DNA from: Pteria penguin | Taxonomy: Eukaryota > Mollusca > Bivalvia > Pterioida > Pteriidae | DNA: 64,000 nt | Assembly: GCA_035048485.1 (NCBI GenBank) | Contig: CM068587.1 | Span: forward strand, 24,467,034 to 24,531,033 | Direction: 5' to 3' | Part shown: one piece after another, positions 13,440-25,476 of the stretch | Layout of the letters: each line of letters begins with the position of its first letter | Position numbering within the stretch: position 1 is the stretch's first letter | Position numbers and translations under genes: made by a program | Notes under the pieces: generated by a model | The model's database searches: none | What the model was told of the DNA's origin: nothing | The model's input: only the letters and a program-made list of their open reading frames with translations

Positions 13440-15235
13440 TTTTTCAAGCCGCACCTTTCTTAATTTGTTTTTTCGCAAATAAGAGAATTTAAGTAACATT
13501 TTAAATCACAAGTCTTTTAAAGATAATATTCCTCCATACTTCAAAATGAGGGAGTCGCCTTGTATATTTTATAAATATGCACCGACAGTTGCTTCTGAAA
13601 TCTTTAACCATAAACAAAATTTGAAATGTATAGGTCTGATCGACTTCGGTAACCCTATAAAATGTTCATGCTCGTCTGAGTTTAAATATAATACACGTGA
13701 TCATGTTGTGACAGGAGAACTCCATATTGTTCGTAATAAAGAAAACTTAGCGATCTTTTAAGTAAGGCTCAAAATATAGGGAGCCACAATCATTTACATG
13801 GCGTCAAAATTTAGATAATATTATCAACTCATGTGAAGAGTATGCCAGGCGTTGGGCTTAGAGAGAGAATATTGAATTAGGCACTCTGTCTGAATGGCTG
13901 AAGTCGATCAGAGGTCTGCTAAAGAAAAGAATTCGAAGACTGTCATTTCTTCAAGAACAAACACAATTCTATATTTCGTGATTCCAGCGTCGTTAGAGAA
14001 CATTCTTGACTTCACGAAAACTTCATTATAGTTCCTGCTAACATGGCAGCTAACAATTACACATTCGTATGTGTATTATAGAATTATGTTCGTATTACAG
14101 AAGAGCTTGGTCTTCATTCAACGCCTGGTAATCCTACTTATACAATCATTCCTCATCAAAAACTCTATAACAGAATACAATTAATTATTCAAAACGCCTT
14201 TGTAACAAGAAGGAATTCGCAGGTATAACTATCTCGTTTAGGCCACAACGACACATATTTTGAAAAGGAACAGTCTGGTTCCTGCAGCAAGTATACAGAA
14301 AATAGATCATTCAAATGTTAGAATTTCTAATAGATAATATTTTTGTGATAAGTGTTCCAACAGATTGGGTACAAATTGCACGCCACTTCTGGCCGACATT
14401 TTTTGGTACTCTTACGAAGCAGAATGCAAACAGATTCTGCTCTCCAAAGGCAATATGCAATTAGCATTTCGGTTCAGCTTTACATACAGATATATCGATG
14501 ACGTTTTGTCCATTAACAACCCAGAATTTAGAGATCTTAACATCAACATTATATATCCAAAGGAAATAAAAGAGAGCGCATCTTCTGCTTCATACCTTGA
14601 TATATTCCTATCAGTTAGTGACGATGGTTCATTAGTAACCTCTCTTTATGACAAACGTGACGATTTCAATTTCATTATTATCAACTTCCCTTTACTGAAT
14701 AGCAACATAACTTCCTCTCCTGCACATGTCGTCTTCATTTCAAGACTTACACGCGATGCCAGGGCATGCTCTAAATACAAAACTTCGTCTCGAGAGTTAG
14801 GCTTCTTGCCACGAACTACTCTCAGAGGGATATATTGAGGAATATTTGAAATTGTCATTTAGGAAGTTCAATGGTTGATATAGGAATCTGGAGCAATTTC
14901 AGATCCCCTTTCAAGAATGTTAACCGATATTTTGGGACCTGACCATATAAATTAACCATATTAACTTTCTGACTATACTTATGAGACATAATATGTATAT
15001 ATATATATAGACATTTGTCCACCCCGGAATTTCGGTTACACAGCATTTCATACCGTGAATGAGATCATTTAATGACTTAATGTTCTTGTCTCATTCATGT
15101 GCTCATATGTGTATATTTATGTATTTACTTCGACTCGAAAAGTTGTTGCAGGACTTTTGCGACGGAGTGTTGCATGCAAACAGAGGAAGCTTACTCCTCC
15201 CGGGCACCTGGCCTCAAATCGATTTTATTTGGGGT
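13440..15235 (+). mobile_element. Naiad-type Penelope-like retroelement, copy D, degenerate
   Basis: Lies head to head with copy A on the opposite strand. The conserved N-terminal region is at 13,505-13,760 (PPYFKM, PCIFYKYAPTVASEI, then CxC as KCSC), followed by frameshifted RT pieces. The best RT block is at 14,365-14,838, with GTNCTPLLADIFWYSYEAE, YIDDVLSINNP and the C-terminal SSPAHVVFISRL. Many stops and indels make it non-functional. It ends in the dispersed tail motif (15,160-15,230). It is more diverged from copy A than copies B and C are, so it is probably an older insertion or another subfamily. Confidence 0.8.
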
Positions 15236-15584
15236 TCGAATTTGTGACACTATACACGACATTGTCTATTTATTCTATGGACTATAAGATATAGTTATCC
15301 CTTCGGCGCTCCTTTATTGTTGACTTTGTAGTTAATGGTCGAAATAAAAAAAATCTAACGTTCATTTGAGTTTTCCTCTGTTTATCACGATGATTGATTA
15401 TAAGCATGATTCCTCAGTTGTCATCATCTTGGCCTCTGTTAATTGACTAAAGACTTCATAGTTGAATAGTCATTTGTGCTAGGTAATAGTCATGTCAGTG
15501 ACAAGTGCTTTACTCTCATAAACTGATAAAGAGAATACAGTGCATATATAGGTCTATAGGACTATAGGTCTATAGGCATATATA

Positions 15585-16184
15585 GGACTATAGGTCTTGT
15601 ATTTGGCCCCTCTACAGCCTTATGCAGACTTTTACTTGAACGTTGCATGCTGACTAACAGGGCGGTGGGGACTATATGACGGGCCTTGTCCAAACCTCTT
15701 TCAGAGGAGACATGGTCCTGAACCTCGTCCCCTCTGACTGTTAGTCGGGACTCCTATAGATCTAGGTTCTTAGCTCGCTTTCAGACTGGCAGAGCACGGT
15801 TTATCATGTTGATGTCGCATATATTTTTATACCATTATGTGTTTTACAATACCTTACGTGTTTATATTTTTATGACCTCTCAATATGCGATACCTGTTGA
15901 CCCTTGTTCTTTACATGGAGGATTATTTATAAATTTTTAAATGTACGTCTTTTGATTGTTCTGCTGTTACGGTGAGTGGGAAGGTGACCCGTAAACCGGT
16001 TAACCACACCATTTGTTTGGCTTTTGTCAAATTAAATGACCGTCCTAAGTCGGTATCGTAATTGCACTACAATCAAATATTTTTGTAATGTGTTAAATGC
16101 TCTATTACATTATTTATATTCATGTATTGTATAGCTCCATGGTGACTTCTGCCACATAACTGAGCCAGTAACTCCTCTTTTGTA
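15585..16184 (+). mobile_element. 3' end of a second Penelope-like family, copy H
   Basis: Closely matches the complement of 25,477-26,060 (copy G): the last codons of the RT protein, a C-terminal extension interrupted by two TGA codons, and the 3' UTR with its CCGGTTAACC word and terminal AACTGAGCCAGTAACTCC. It is 5'-truncated at a short TATAGG-rich stretch (15,545-15,597). Both in-frame TGAs are at the same positions as in copy G. Confidence 0.85.
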
Positions 16185-16379
16185 AATGTTGTTATCTATA
16201 TGTCGATTACGTTACTGTATTTGTTTGATTCGTCTAATATTTAAACTACTGTTTTATTGTTTAGCAAGCTAGACGGTTTGTTCATTTTCTAATTTCTTTG
16301 CTTCCGAGACTTCTGAGTGGTTATCAATGATGTAAAATACGAAAGTAACTGGTGTCACATGACTTTGGCACTAACAACA

Positions 16380-16495
16380 ATGTACCACAGTGTGCATTCA
16401 CAGACCCTGAAATTCAGATGTGAGACCAGGTGCCCGGAAGGAGTGAGAGTATCCTGTTTGACTAGCCACACCCGCCGTGAATGCCCTTAAAATAC
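16380..16495. repeat. Dispersed bivalve motif (GAGACCAGGTGCCCGG ... CACACCCGCCGTG), solo copy
   Basis: Best stand-alone copy of a motif seen at least ten times in the window. Other solo or degraded copies are near 347, 1,515, 9,270, 19,340, 21,850 and 54,530; the motif also occurs inside the 3' tails of Penelope-like copies A, B, C, D and E. The core is GACCAGGTGCCCGGRAGGAG then TGAGCATCYCCTG and ACACCCGCCGTG. Upstream, TGACTTTGGCACTAACAAC also recurs at 6.4 and 54.4 kb. Confidence 0.75.
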
Positions 16496-16718
16496 AGACG
16501 AAACAGATATAATTCAGCACTGCATACATATATTAATGTGAACAAACACTGTGTAGAAAGTGCCACATCCACACAACATCAGGAAAAAGGAAATAATAAC
16601 ACTTAATTAAGTCAATCCATTCGCGGGAAACATTTTTACGAGCTCCACGCTGCAAATATAAAACACAAGCAATCGCGGACACCTGTTCAAACATAGGTGG
16701 GATTAGGTGTCATGGAGG

Positions 16719-16871
16719 AGACCTACCGATATGTATTAGATAGTAATTCATGTATAATACTAAGGACAGAAAAGACCTACCAAAATATTAGATAGTAATT
16801 CAGGTATAATACTATGGACAGAAAATGCATACCAAAATATTAGATAGTAATTCAGATGTGGTACTTAGGAC
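16719..16871. repeat. Tandem triplication, unit about 52 bp
   Basis: Three consecutive copies of a unit built around ATTAGATAGTAATTCAGG and TATAATACTA(A/T)GGACAG. The third is diverged at its end. No coding potential. Confidence 0.8.
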
Positions 16872-18083
16872 ACTTAGTCGAAATGACAACCGTCACTCAG
16901 TTGGAGTGCTTAACCGGTTTACGGACTATAACATCACAAAGTGTTTAACAATGTTCAGCATTACACATTTAATATAAAGGAAAAACTGTTTCTCAATACG
17001 TAGTAGCTTAACTACAATAACGTCAACATACACGCACACAGTACTGTGATTGTTTATTATCTTGACGTCATATCATTATGATGTGTGTTGCTTACATTAC
17101 GTACAATATATTTAGAACGTGACTAAATACAAACAAAGTTAAGAAAATGCGTATTAAGATTATAAAATTACAATTCTAAAATATGCATTATACATCTTTT
17201 AACGAAAACACTTTTTATGCATTACACCATTACATAAATCTAATTTCATTGTCGAAGTGTAGATATCACTGTAATATTTCAATGCAGTGACGAAATAAAA
17301 TGCATACAGAACGACAAACACTATAAATCAGCATGACTGAGTGTGGTGTGTACCACAGTTAGCATTAAGAGGAGAATAAATTTGGAAGTATTCGATTAAA
17401 ATTATAATTATATTGCAATTATATGACTTACGAAAATTATAATTAGAAATATAATTAAATGACAAAACTAAAACTTATATAAACACGTATGAGAAATTGC
17501 AATGACTAGAAATATGATAAATTACAAATTAAAACATACATATAGAAAATTTATGCATTGATTTTTGTGAAATCTTTACTAGACTTCTAATATTTGACGT
17601 GCTGTTCATTTTCTTATCGTGAATATTACTTCCTACATGAAATAACACTGCCGTGTACTTATCCATATCCTTTGTGTGTGATGTATAGGAAGGACATATT
17701 ATTTACACTCCATAGGGGAAGGTGTAAGTATATATATTGGATCAGTGATCTTGAATAAGGAGATATACTCCGTGTGAATGCATCACTACATACCTTTATG
17801 TCTCGATCACTGCATCATCACATGCTTATGATACAGCGAGTTTTCCTGCCTTTGTTCAATAGAATGTTTCCCGATCACTAACGGTAACCAATGGCAACAG
17901 TTCTTTATCATGTTTAGCACAATAGAAACACGCACTTCGAAGGACTTTAAAGTCAAACAGTGTGATTGATAGTAATTAATCTGCTCGTCATTGCCATAAG
18001 GTAAAAGTGAATTTGGTGTACCTTATGCGTGCTAATTTAATTGGAAATCTGGTCACTCAGCACAATGAAGTATATGGTATTTA

Positions 18084-18203
18084 AGGAATGAATCTAATTC
18101 TTTTCGTTGGATGGAGGTATACTACGAAACAAAGACGGAAAACTGCATCACTGCGTGTAATGGTATATCTCCATCCAACGAAAAATAAATTCGATTCATT
18201 CCT
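18084..18203. mobile_element. 120-bp hairpin MITE with TA target duplication
   Basis: The two halves are inverted repeats of about 40 bp: AGGAATGAATCTAATTC then TTTCGTTGGATGGAG at the left, mirrored at the right as CTCCATCCAACGAAAA and GATTCATTCCT. TA flanks both ends (18,082-18,083 and 18,204-18,205), as expected for Tc1/mariner-mobilised MITEs. There is no internal ORF. Confidence 0.8.
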
Positions 18204-18631
18204 TATCATTTTATTCTTTCCATACATGTATTTTCAGGTATTGGTAGGTTAAGTCTGCACTATTTCTCAACATCTCTAAACTTCTGCCTTGGTGGCGTCA
18301 AAATATTGGCGTCACAGTTACGAAAACTCGACGAGTTACGCAATCAAAGAAAAAATGTCGTGGAGGAGATATACCCATTATTTTTTAAACAATCAAAATG
18401 TAAAATTAAATAATAGTAGGTGGAAATATACACCTGATATACCTACAATTATCAAAATGTCATCTTTCATCAGAAATGCTACCATAAATGTATTTGTTTG
18501 TCAAACAGAATAATTAATGCATTTCTATACAAAGCATGACTGCAACTTTTTGTCTATTGTACATATGGATTCACGATTGTGCAACCAGTCTACGATGGAG
18601 GGAAGAATTTCTTCATGCCACCATAGAGAGA

Positions 18632-18873
18632 AAAAAGAGGAGTTAATAGCTCAGTTATGTGGAAGAAGTCACCATGGAGCTATACAATATATGAATATCA
18701 ATAATATACTAGCAAATATAACACATTACAAATATTTTTTATTGTAGTGCAATTACGATACCAACTTGGGACGGTCATTTAATTTAACAAAAGCCAAACA
18801 AATGGTGTGGTTAACCGGTTTACGGGCCCACCTTCCCACTCACCGTAACAGCAAAGCAGTCAAAGGACAGATG
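18632..18873 (-). mobile_element. 3' UTR fragment of the second Penelope-like family, copy I
   Basis: Matches 25,477-25,700 (copy G) over its whole length, from AGAGGAGTTAATAGCTCAG to the ACCGGTTTACGGGCCCACC block and the CACCGTAACAGC word. Only the tail is present, so it is strongly 5'-truncated. The plus-strand ORFs here are antisense by-products. Confidence 0.85.
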
Positions 18874-21010
18874 TATTTTCCCTATCTTTCACAAAAATGT
18901 ACCATCGCAATGGTGCCTAAAACTCAAAGGTGTGGCTATAGGCCAAGTGGAGTAGGAATCTACTGTGTTATAAGCCAAACCCACTGAATTCCGAAAGCAC
19001 ACCGACAACATAAATATATATTTTAACACGGTACACACCAGACACACCACGATTTGATAAGAATACCAAAGGCACGTATTACATTAGGAACAACACTAGG
19101 CCCACGTCATGGAATCCTTGAAATCAAAAATCTGGATTAGTAAGTATATATGTGCATTTCACAAATAATTTATTTTAAGATTTACTTTGTTATGGTGTTA
19201 AGGGATAAACAAGGTCACGTTTACATTTCTGAAACCGTTATATAAATGTACCCGATCCAGTAAAATGCTAAGATACCGAGCAATAATAAATAGAGACGTC
19301 AATTGTAAGATAGAGATGTAGACTAACACTGACTCCTGAAAGAACCAGAAGTGGGATTAGGTGCCATGGAGGAGTAAGCATCCACTGTTGACCGGTCACA
19401 TCCGCCGTGATGCCATAGGAGTATGCCAACAATGGATAAAATGTCATAGTATGTCAAATGGTGTATATTATCACAGTTCAAACTGTTTCATCATTAGAAT
19501 TTCTATACCAAATCGTCGTGGAGCAATATAAATCCTGAGTATGGCCTACCCTCTTAACCTGTAATTTACCTAGTAAAGAATTCATGTTGATAAGTTAATA
19601 TCATTATGATTAGACTTAAGATGCTTTTATTTTTAGAAGTGGAGGCATCCTCTTGGATGTGTAGTTAGACCCACATAGTTTGAGCAAGGAATAAGTGCAC
19701 GGTTACTTTATGAATCTGTGTACTTTCATTTCAAGCGCCCAAGTGACTAATTCAAGAAGAATATGTCACTTTGGCCATTTTCAGCAGTGTATATACGCAA
19801 CAGAAGTTCTATGGACTAAGCCTGCACCAAGGGTTAGTTTATAATGACGATTGAATTATACAACTCTAAAGATAGAAAAGAATAACCCTTTTAAAAGGCT
19901 TGATTAATTCAGGCTATTTTCGTATATGTAATCTTATGAAGCGCAGCCTATTTTCAATGAAGATTTAAAATACAGTAAACAAGTCTTTGGGATGATTTTA
20001 AGTTTAGAACATTTGAGGTTTACAATAAACACAAACAGTTCAAGGTTAAAATAAAATAGGATGACTACACATGTAAATAACATTAATACGATTCGAGCTA
20101 TATCCGACATCATCGAGCTAATGTATTTAAAGTTCGTGTTATCCTTGTCATAAATTAGCCATCAGGTCACACGTTTAGGTTAATTAAAGTCATTGCCTTT
20201 TCTAACTCATATTATCTATTACTTTGAGATGTGCTGATGAATACTTTGTCATGTGCTTTTGATTTGATTTTTTGTAATCATTTTTATCATTTGAAGGCAT
20301 GAGCTTCACAATATCTTCATTATTGATATGTTGCTTTATATGTTGTCATTATAATGTACTCTTCCTAGTCTGAACTTTTATGGCGAGAAAAAAAGACTTT
20401 CTGTTTACAATTACGTAATCTTGTTTTGCGTTATACCAAGATTTTTGTAACTACATACTATGGGACATTGCACAGGATTAATACCATCGTAACAGGCTCG
20501 TCCGCGACCGTGACATTGTATTCGGTTTTAATCATCCCATAAAATTCGCGAAAACCGAGAATTCATAGGATTGAAAATATAGAAACAAATATCTATGAAC
20601 AAAGCACAAGATCCACATAACATTCTCGCTTCACAAACAGAATAAAATAATTAACTGTTGGAGAGTGGAAACACAGACCATTAAACGACTATGCACCAAT
20701 TATACGTAAATGTCCCTGTAGACCAGCCAAAACATAACGAAACACGTCATGATAAAATGAAATGGATGTAGAATTTGTTTGCAAAGAGCTCACTTTTAAG
20801 AAGTCCCATATAACGCATATATACCACAGAAAGCAGAGACTTGTATTATCACGTACTTTTATAATTTAGGCTACATAGACATGTCAATGGATATATCAAG
20901 TTCTTTTCGTTGGAAGTATTTATTTATTTCGGGTTTGTTTCTTTTATCATTATTATTATCATCATCATCATAAACATCATCATCATCATTATTTCAGTGT
21001 TGTTATATAC
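18874..21010. other. Intergenic stretch, no gene recognised
   Basis: No exon recognised. A solo dispersed motif lies at about 19,335-19,415 (GATTAGGTGCCATGGAGGAG then CACATCCGCCGTG). A mixed trinucleotide microsatellite lies at 20,944-20,993, beside the 3' end of copy B. The rest is unexplained. Confidence 0.55.
20944..20993. repeat. Trinucleotide microsatellite (ATT/ATC)n
   Basis: Runs of TAT and CAT triplets interrupted by TAAA. The 3' end of Penelope-like copy B abuts it within about 25 bp, in keeping with the known preference of Naiads for microsatellites. Confidence 0.85.
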
Positions 21011-21014
21011 GTAC

Positions 21015-21593
21015 ACTGTAGTATAAAGATGATGGATAAATCCAAACCATAAGTCTAAAAATCATGAAACCAGAGGACATACAAAATCAAGTGAACAAGT
21101 GAAAAATAACAAAATATGTCTACTTGAAGAGCATATGTGCACCCCTGTGATGGAGTGAGATCAGATGCCCGGGGAGAGTGAGCATCTCCTGCTTGCTAGC
21201 AACACCCGTCACATATACCCAGTAGAAAGAGTCAAATCGTGTAAATTCCATATGTATTTATATATGAAGATGTCAAAGTAGGTAACCTTCTAGTATAGAT
21301 GGTGTCAAATCTGTGTAAAATGATCGGAATCGGTCTCGGTCCAGAATATCGTTTAAAAGTCTGGATATCGAGATATCATATGGAGTAATAAGAGTCTCGT
21401 AACGACCGTAGAACTTCCTCAGTGACGTTGCTAGTCTAACACATATATAACCCTGGTTGAGCTGCTTAACTAAAAGTCGTCTAGCCCTCAGAACAAAGTC
21501 ATTGTAATTTGAACATGCTCTGGAATAACGTATTAACTGAGATATGAATACGCCGTATGCGGGCGATGATGGAATGTAGGATATGATTACCAA
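21015..21593 (-). mobile_element. Naiad-type Penelope-like retroelement, copy B (3' end)
   Basis: Encodes the last about 100 residues of the copy A protein (SSPAYGVFISQLIRYSRACS to SILEGYLL). The frame stays open at the codon after LLNDILD, which is CGA (Arg) here and TGA in copies A and C. The 3' tail is longer than in copy A, running to a GATGATGGATAAATCC end near 21,015 that copy C shares. It is 5'-truncated at about 21,578. Confidence 0.85.
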
Positions 21594-21636
21594 TATTGCT
21601 TTCGATTTCCTTCACTTTTATTTATAATAATACATC

Positions 21637-21640
<4 letters not shown>

Positions 21641-21674
<34 letters not shown>
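21641..21674. repeat. (CA)17 microsatellite
   Basis: Perfect dinucleotide run, about 50 bp beyond the truncated 5' end of copy B. Confidence 0.97.
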
Positions 21675-21676
<2 letters not shown>

Positions 21677-24600
21677 GAAATGGAGTGATTGAATCGTATC
21701 CAAACTGAAAGACTCTTTTGGTAATTCTATTACTGTGATTTCTTCTTCAGTTATATCCATCTTTTGATGTTTCTATACAATGTTAGTTCATTTTCGTTTC
21801 ATGTTCGGAATACTAAAAAAATGGTCTAATTTGTACTTTTTGGCATGCGTAGGGAATACAGAGTCCCATCAGGAGACGGTTACTCATCCTAGTCTAATCT
21901 ATTGCTACCGGGGGTCCATGAATGTCAACCGTATTACATTGTCGTTAATGCGGCGGTAGCATACTGGCTCTGCTTTAATGTGCTAAGTAACATATGTCAG
22001 AGTTTGGTTTTCTATAAATCCGAATCTTTTCCAATGTTTATCTTTTGTTTGACCGCAGTTCTTCTAAAACAGTATAGTAATTTAAAGGATGAGTATAATC
22101 TTTAGATATAACTAAAAACCGTCTATTGGTATACAAGAGATCAGCTACACCGTCTGTGTTCAGTTAAGCGTAAAATAATGGTTACGATTACCGAATTTCA
22201 CGTAAGGCGGGGAGGAACGTATAATTATCTATAAACCAGCCAAACTCAGTGTAAGAATCATTTATGGTGTGCAGAGATCAAGCTAAATGCAAAAACCAGT
22301 CAGTGTTCATTGAAGCGTGAAATCAATAACACCAAATTTGGCATTAGTCAAGAAGAACTTATCGATGTCTATACATGCAACAAGTTTGACATAAGTACCA
22401 TCAATGGTTTGCAAGAGATGATGCTATACATAAATTGTTGATGCCACACGGACAGACGGACAATCTCACATTGCCGATTCATAGACCAGACGTACTTTAC
22501 AATTCAGGCAAAAAGATGAAGCAATAATAATTCGCAAAAATATTTAAGCCTTCAAGATTGATTAATTAAATATACAATATCATAAAACAATCATGAAGTA
22601 ATCAGATTTGTATTCCATTTTCAGATCGCACTTGAAGTAAAGGATTTCCGATGACTGAAATTGACACATCTGAATTTCCCGTTCAACGCAATCAGAATTC
22701 GTTTTGGTAGACAAATGTTTCAGAAATCTATTTAAAGACCTATCCCGACTATAAAAACATCAAATATTCTATTCAGCAGAAACTCATCGAAATTCCATTA
22801 TTGAATAAAAAGGCAAGTTTTTCTTTAGTACACAAGGTCTGAAGTAGATATGCCAGACAAAGCCAAACCCTCCACGGAGATATTCCGGTCAATCATAGAG
22901 AGGGTATTATATTAATAAAAGTGTTACGTGAATAATGTATTGCACTTATCCCTTGAGAAAACAAGGAGGGCTCCAAGTACCCCAGAGGTCAAATGTATTG
23001 GGATTTCTTTTGTTGTCATTGTTTGTATATTTCATAAATCGTGTTGACAATACGGGTATTATTCTATTTGTAGGTTAAAAATTGTTCTCTCATCGAATCA
23101 GAAAGCAAACAAACAGTTTTAAAATTAGACTCCATGAGATGTAATGATATTATTCTCCGACATAGATCTATATACAAATATTGTCTGACCTGTGTTAACT
23201 CTAAATGCGAAAATTTTCTCTATAACATTGACACTTTAAATTTTTTTCACTTTCGTACAATTTCCTGGTTACATGTATCCAGCATACTTACAATGGACAT
23301 CGTCTTTAGGAGGAAACCAGAAAATTTGCTTTACTTTCTAAAATGAATTTTCGTATTAAATCTATTGGCCCAATGAAATCTTTCTTTATTTACTTATATC
23401 TATACTTACACTTTCATTATGAAAGTTGGAGAATAATCAGGCATAACCATTAAAAGTAATGCCCAGTTATGAAAGAGAGTAATTTTCTATTTAATTCTCC
23501 CAATTTAACAAAGCTCGCAAATTCTATTCACGCTAAATACGCAATCTTAGAATTTTGTCGCGCACGTGCAGATTTTTCCGCGCACATTCAGAGTCATCCT
23601 TTTTCATCGGAGACTGAGTAAGGTTGGAGCAGTAAATTTGCTTTACTTTCTAAATTGAATTTTCGTATTAAATCTATTGGCCCAATGAAATCTTTCTTTA
23701 TTTACTTATATCTATACTTAAACTTTCAATATGAAAGTTGGAGAATAACCCATATATCCCTGCGCTATCTGACATATAATCAACGTTCATTAAATTCAAC
23801 AACACTGTGCAAATAAATGAATAGCATTTCTACAGTTAATTTGAACATAAAGTGTCAGAATGCTATAAATTTTAGATTTTAAATGGCCAAGAAACGATGG
23901 GTGCATTATACACGTAGATACATGCTTTGAGCAATTATGGTTCTTCTTGTTCAAAATGGATAATAGAAACAATTTTCCAAATCCAAGACCGAGGATCGGT
24001 ACCGGTTCTCAAAGCAGGACCGAAAACTCCTTTTAGGCACTTTTTGTTGTTATGTATGTATAAATAAGTTTATGCTCCAAGAGAATGTTGGACTTTCTCT
24101 TTGAAAGCGTCTTTAGAAGAGCCCTACTGACAAAATTTGGTATCCGTGTTTGTACTACTGAAATTTGATGCCATAGATCGCACCAAACTGAACCATAAAT
24201 CAAACTCACCAAGTTTAAAGATGAATTAAAAGCACTCATAAATTTAATCTAAATGATCCTCAAATTTATCGTTCTCAAGCTGATAAAAATAGAATCGACT
24301 AGAATAGCGAGATTGAAAATGTAAGAATTCATCAATCATCAAAGTTCTTATATCAAGAATAAATTTACCTTTATACTGCGCTTCAATCCAGTTTATATTT
24401 ATATCAAAGTTCATTTTGAGCATGTAGAAGATAAATCTAATCTCTTTACATACGAAGTAATGGTGTAATTGAAAAGCTTTTGCATTCAATAATATTAAAT
24501 TAAATTGATTTGCATATGCATACCCGAATGTTAGGGAACGAAATGGTCCAAAGAATGTTCTATTGAGGTATATTATGAAACTGATAAAGTCCTCTGATGA

Positions 24601-24949
24601 AGTCATATGCAGGTGATAGAATTATTTCAAACATACATGTGTTTGAAATTAATACTATGGACAACCGATCAACTATGCGTAGTATTACAGTATGGTGGCT
24701 TATGTTGTCTCGTCAACTCCTGGAAAAGTAAAAGAAATCCAGGACATTTTTTCAACCGGAGACTATTTTCATTACTCTAGCCCTTCTTGACATCTTCTTG
24801 CACATTTGAATATGCCTATAGTGAGTGATTCATTTCATGTTACTTTTAATTAATTCATTTTGTTAGTTTACATTGATTTATAGTAGATTAGTATAAATCT
24901 GAAATATTTTACTGCAAAATCATTTTTTGGGCCTTTAAAAAACGGGGTG

Positions 24950-24950
<1 letters not shown>
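21675..24950. other. Intergenic stretch, no gene recognised
   Basis: No recognisable exon. 22,100-22,500 resembles dispersed bivalve repeats (CACGGACAGACGGACAATC). A direct repeat pair lies at 23,325-23,745. Two adjacent minus-strand ORFs (24,244-24,606, 120 codons; 24,033-24,239) are longer than expected by chance, but show no motif or splice support and were not called as genes. Confidence 0.5.
23325..23745. repeat. Direct repeat pair of about 112 bp separated by about 200 bp
   Basis: 23,325-23,437 and 23,636-23,745 are nearly identical (TTTGCTTTACTTTCTAAA to TGAAAGTTGGAGAATAA, about four differences). Each ends in the small palindrome ACTTTCATTATGAAAGT. The spacer carries two CGCGCAC words. 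Possibly the ends of a small element or a recent local duplication. Confidence 0.8.
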
Positions 24951-24982
<32 letters not shown>

Positions 24983-24983
24983 G
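24951..24983. repeat. (TTG)11 microsatellite
   Basis: Perfect trinucleotide run just upstream of the SINE at 25,029. Confidence 0.97.
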
Positions 24984-25028
24984 CAATATTTGTTTATTAT
25001 ATTAGGTAATGAATTCAGATTTAACGAA

Positions 25029-25285
25029 GCCGGCGTGGCCTAGTGGTATCGCATCGGACTCCTGATCGGGAGGCCGGGGTTCGAGTCCCGCTCTGGTCAT
25101 GCCGGTGTTCTGTCTTTCGGATGAGACAGTAAAAACCGAGGCCCCGTGTCGTGGTATGCATGGCACGTTAAAGATCCCTCACTGCTTCGGGTGGGTCCGT
25201 TGCAAAGGTCAAAATTTGTATGCCCCGCATCAGGCAGATGCCGTCACCATATACGTGAAATATTCGTGGTGTGACGTAAAACAAA

Positions 25286-25316
<31 letters not shown>
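25029..25316 (+). mobile_element. tRNA-derived SINE, copy 1, with 13-bp target duplication
   Basis: A tRNA-like head with polymerase III A box (GTGGCCTAGTGG) and B box (GGTTCGAGTCC), a conserved body (AAAGATCCCTCACTGCTTCG, GGTGTGACGTAAAAC), and an (ATCA)n tail. A perfect 13-bp direct repeat CAGATTTAACGAA flanks it (25,016-25,028 and 25,317-25,329), so both ends are exact and insertion was by target-primed reverse transcription. It is close in sequence to the SINE in the DHRS7 last intron. Confidence 0.95.
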
Positions 25317-25318
<2 letters not shown>

Positions 25319-25476
25319 GATTTAACGAAAAGTTTTTGATGATCTAAGATTGTTTTTGAAAGTTAATGTTTTTGTTCTAAACCAAAAAATCAAATTTTAA
25401 TAAATAAATTTCAAAAACAACCTGTACGTTTCCATTTAAAAGGGGGTTTGTGTTGCAGCACTGTATAAAAGATAAA

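Larger units (their letters stand above)
16185..18081. other. Intergenic stretch, repeats only
   Basis: No gene recognised. It contains the dispersed motif copy at 16,380-16,495 and the triplicated unit at 16,719-16,871, listed separately. TTAACCGGTTTACGG at about 16,911-16,925 is identical to a word in the 3' UTR of the second Penelope-like family. 17,390-17,560 is a very AT-rich block with no visible structure. Confidence 0.55.

Noticed and set aside
21015..21593. TGA after LLNDILD in copies A and C as selenocysteine
   Set aside because: Copy B has CGA at the same place, so a CpG transition from arginine explains it more simply.
24033..24606. Two adjacent minus-strand ORFs of 120 and 68 codons
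   Set aside because: Longer than usual for this DNA, but no motif, no splice signals that join them sensibly and no recognised family. Left as unexplained.
25029..25100. A functional tRNA gene
   Set aside because: The tRNA-like head is followed by a SINE body and (ATCA)n tail and is flanked by a 13-bp target duplication; the same holds at 39,264 and 28,359.
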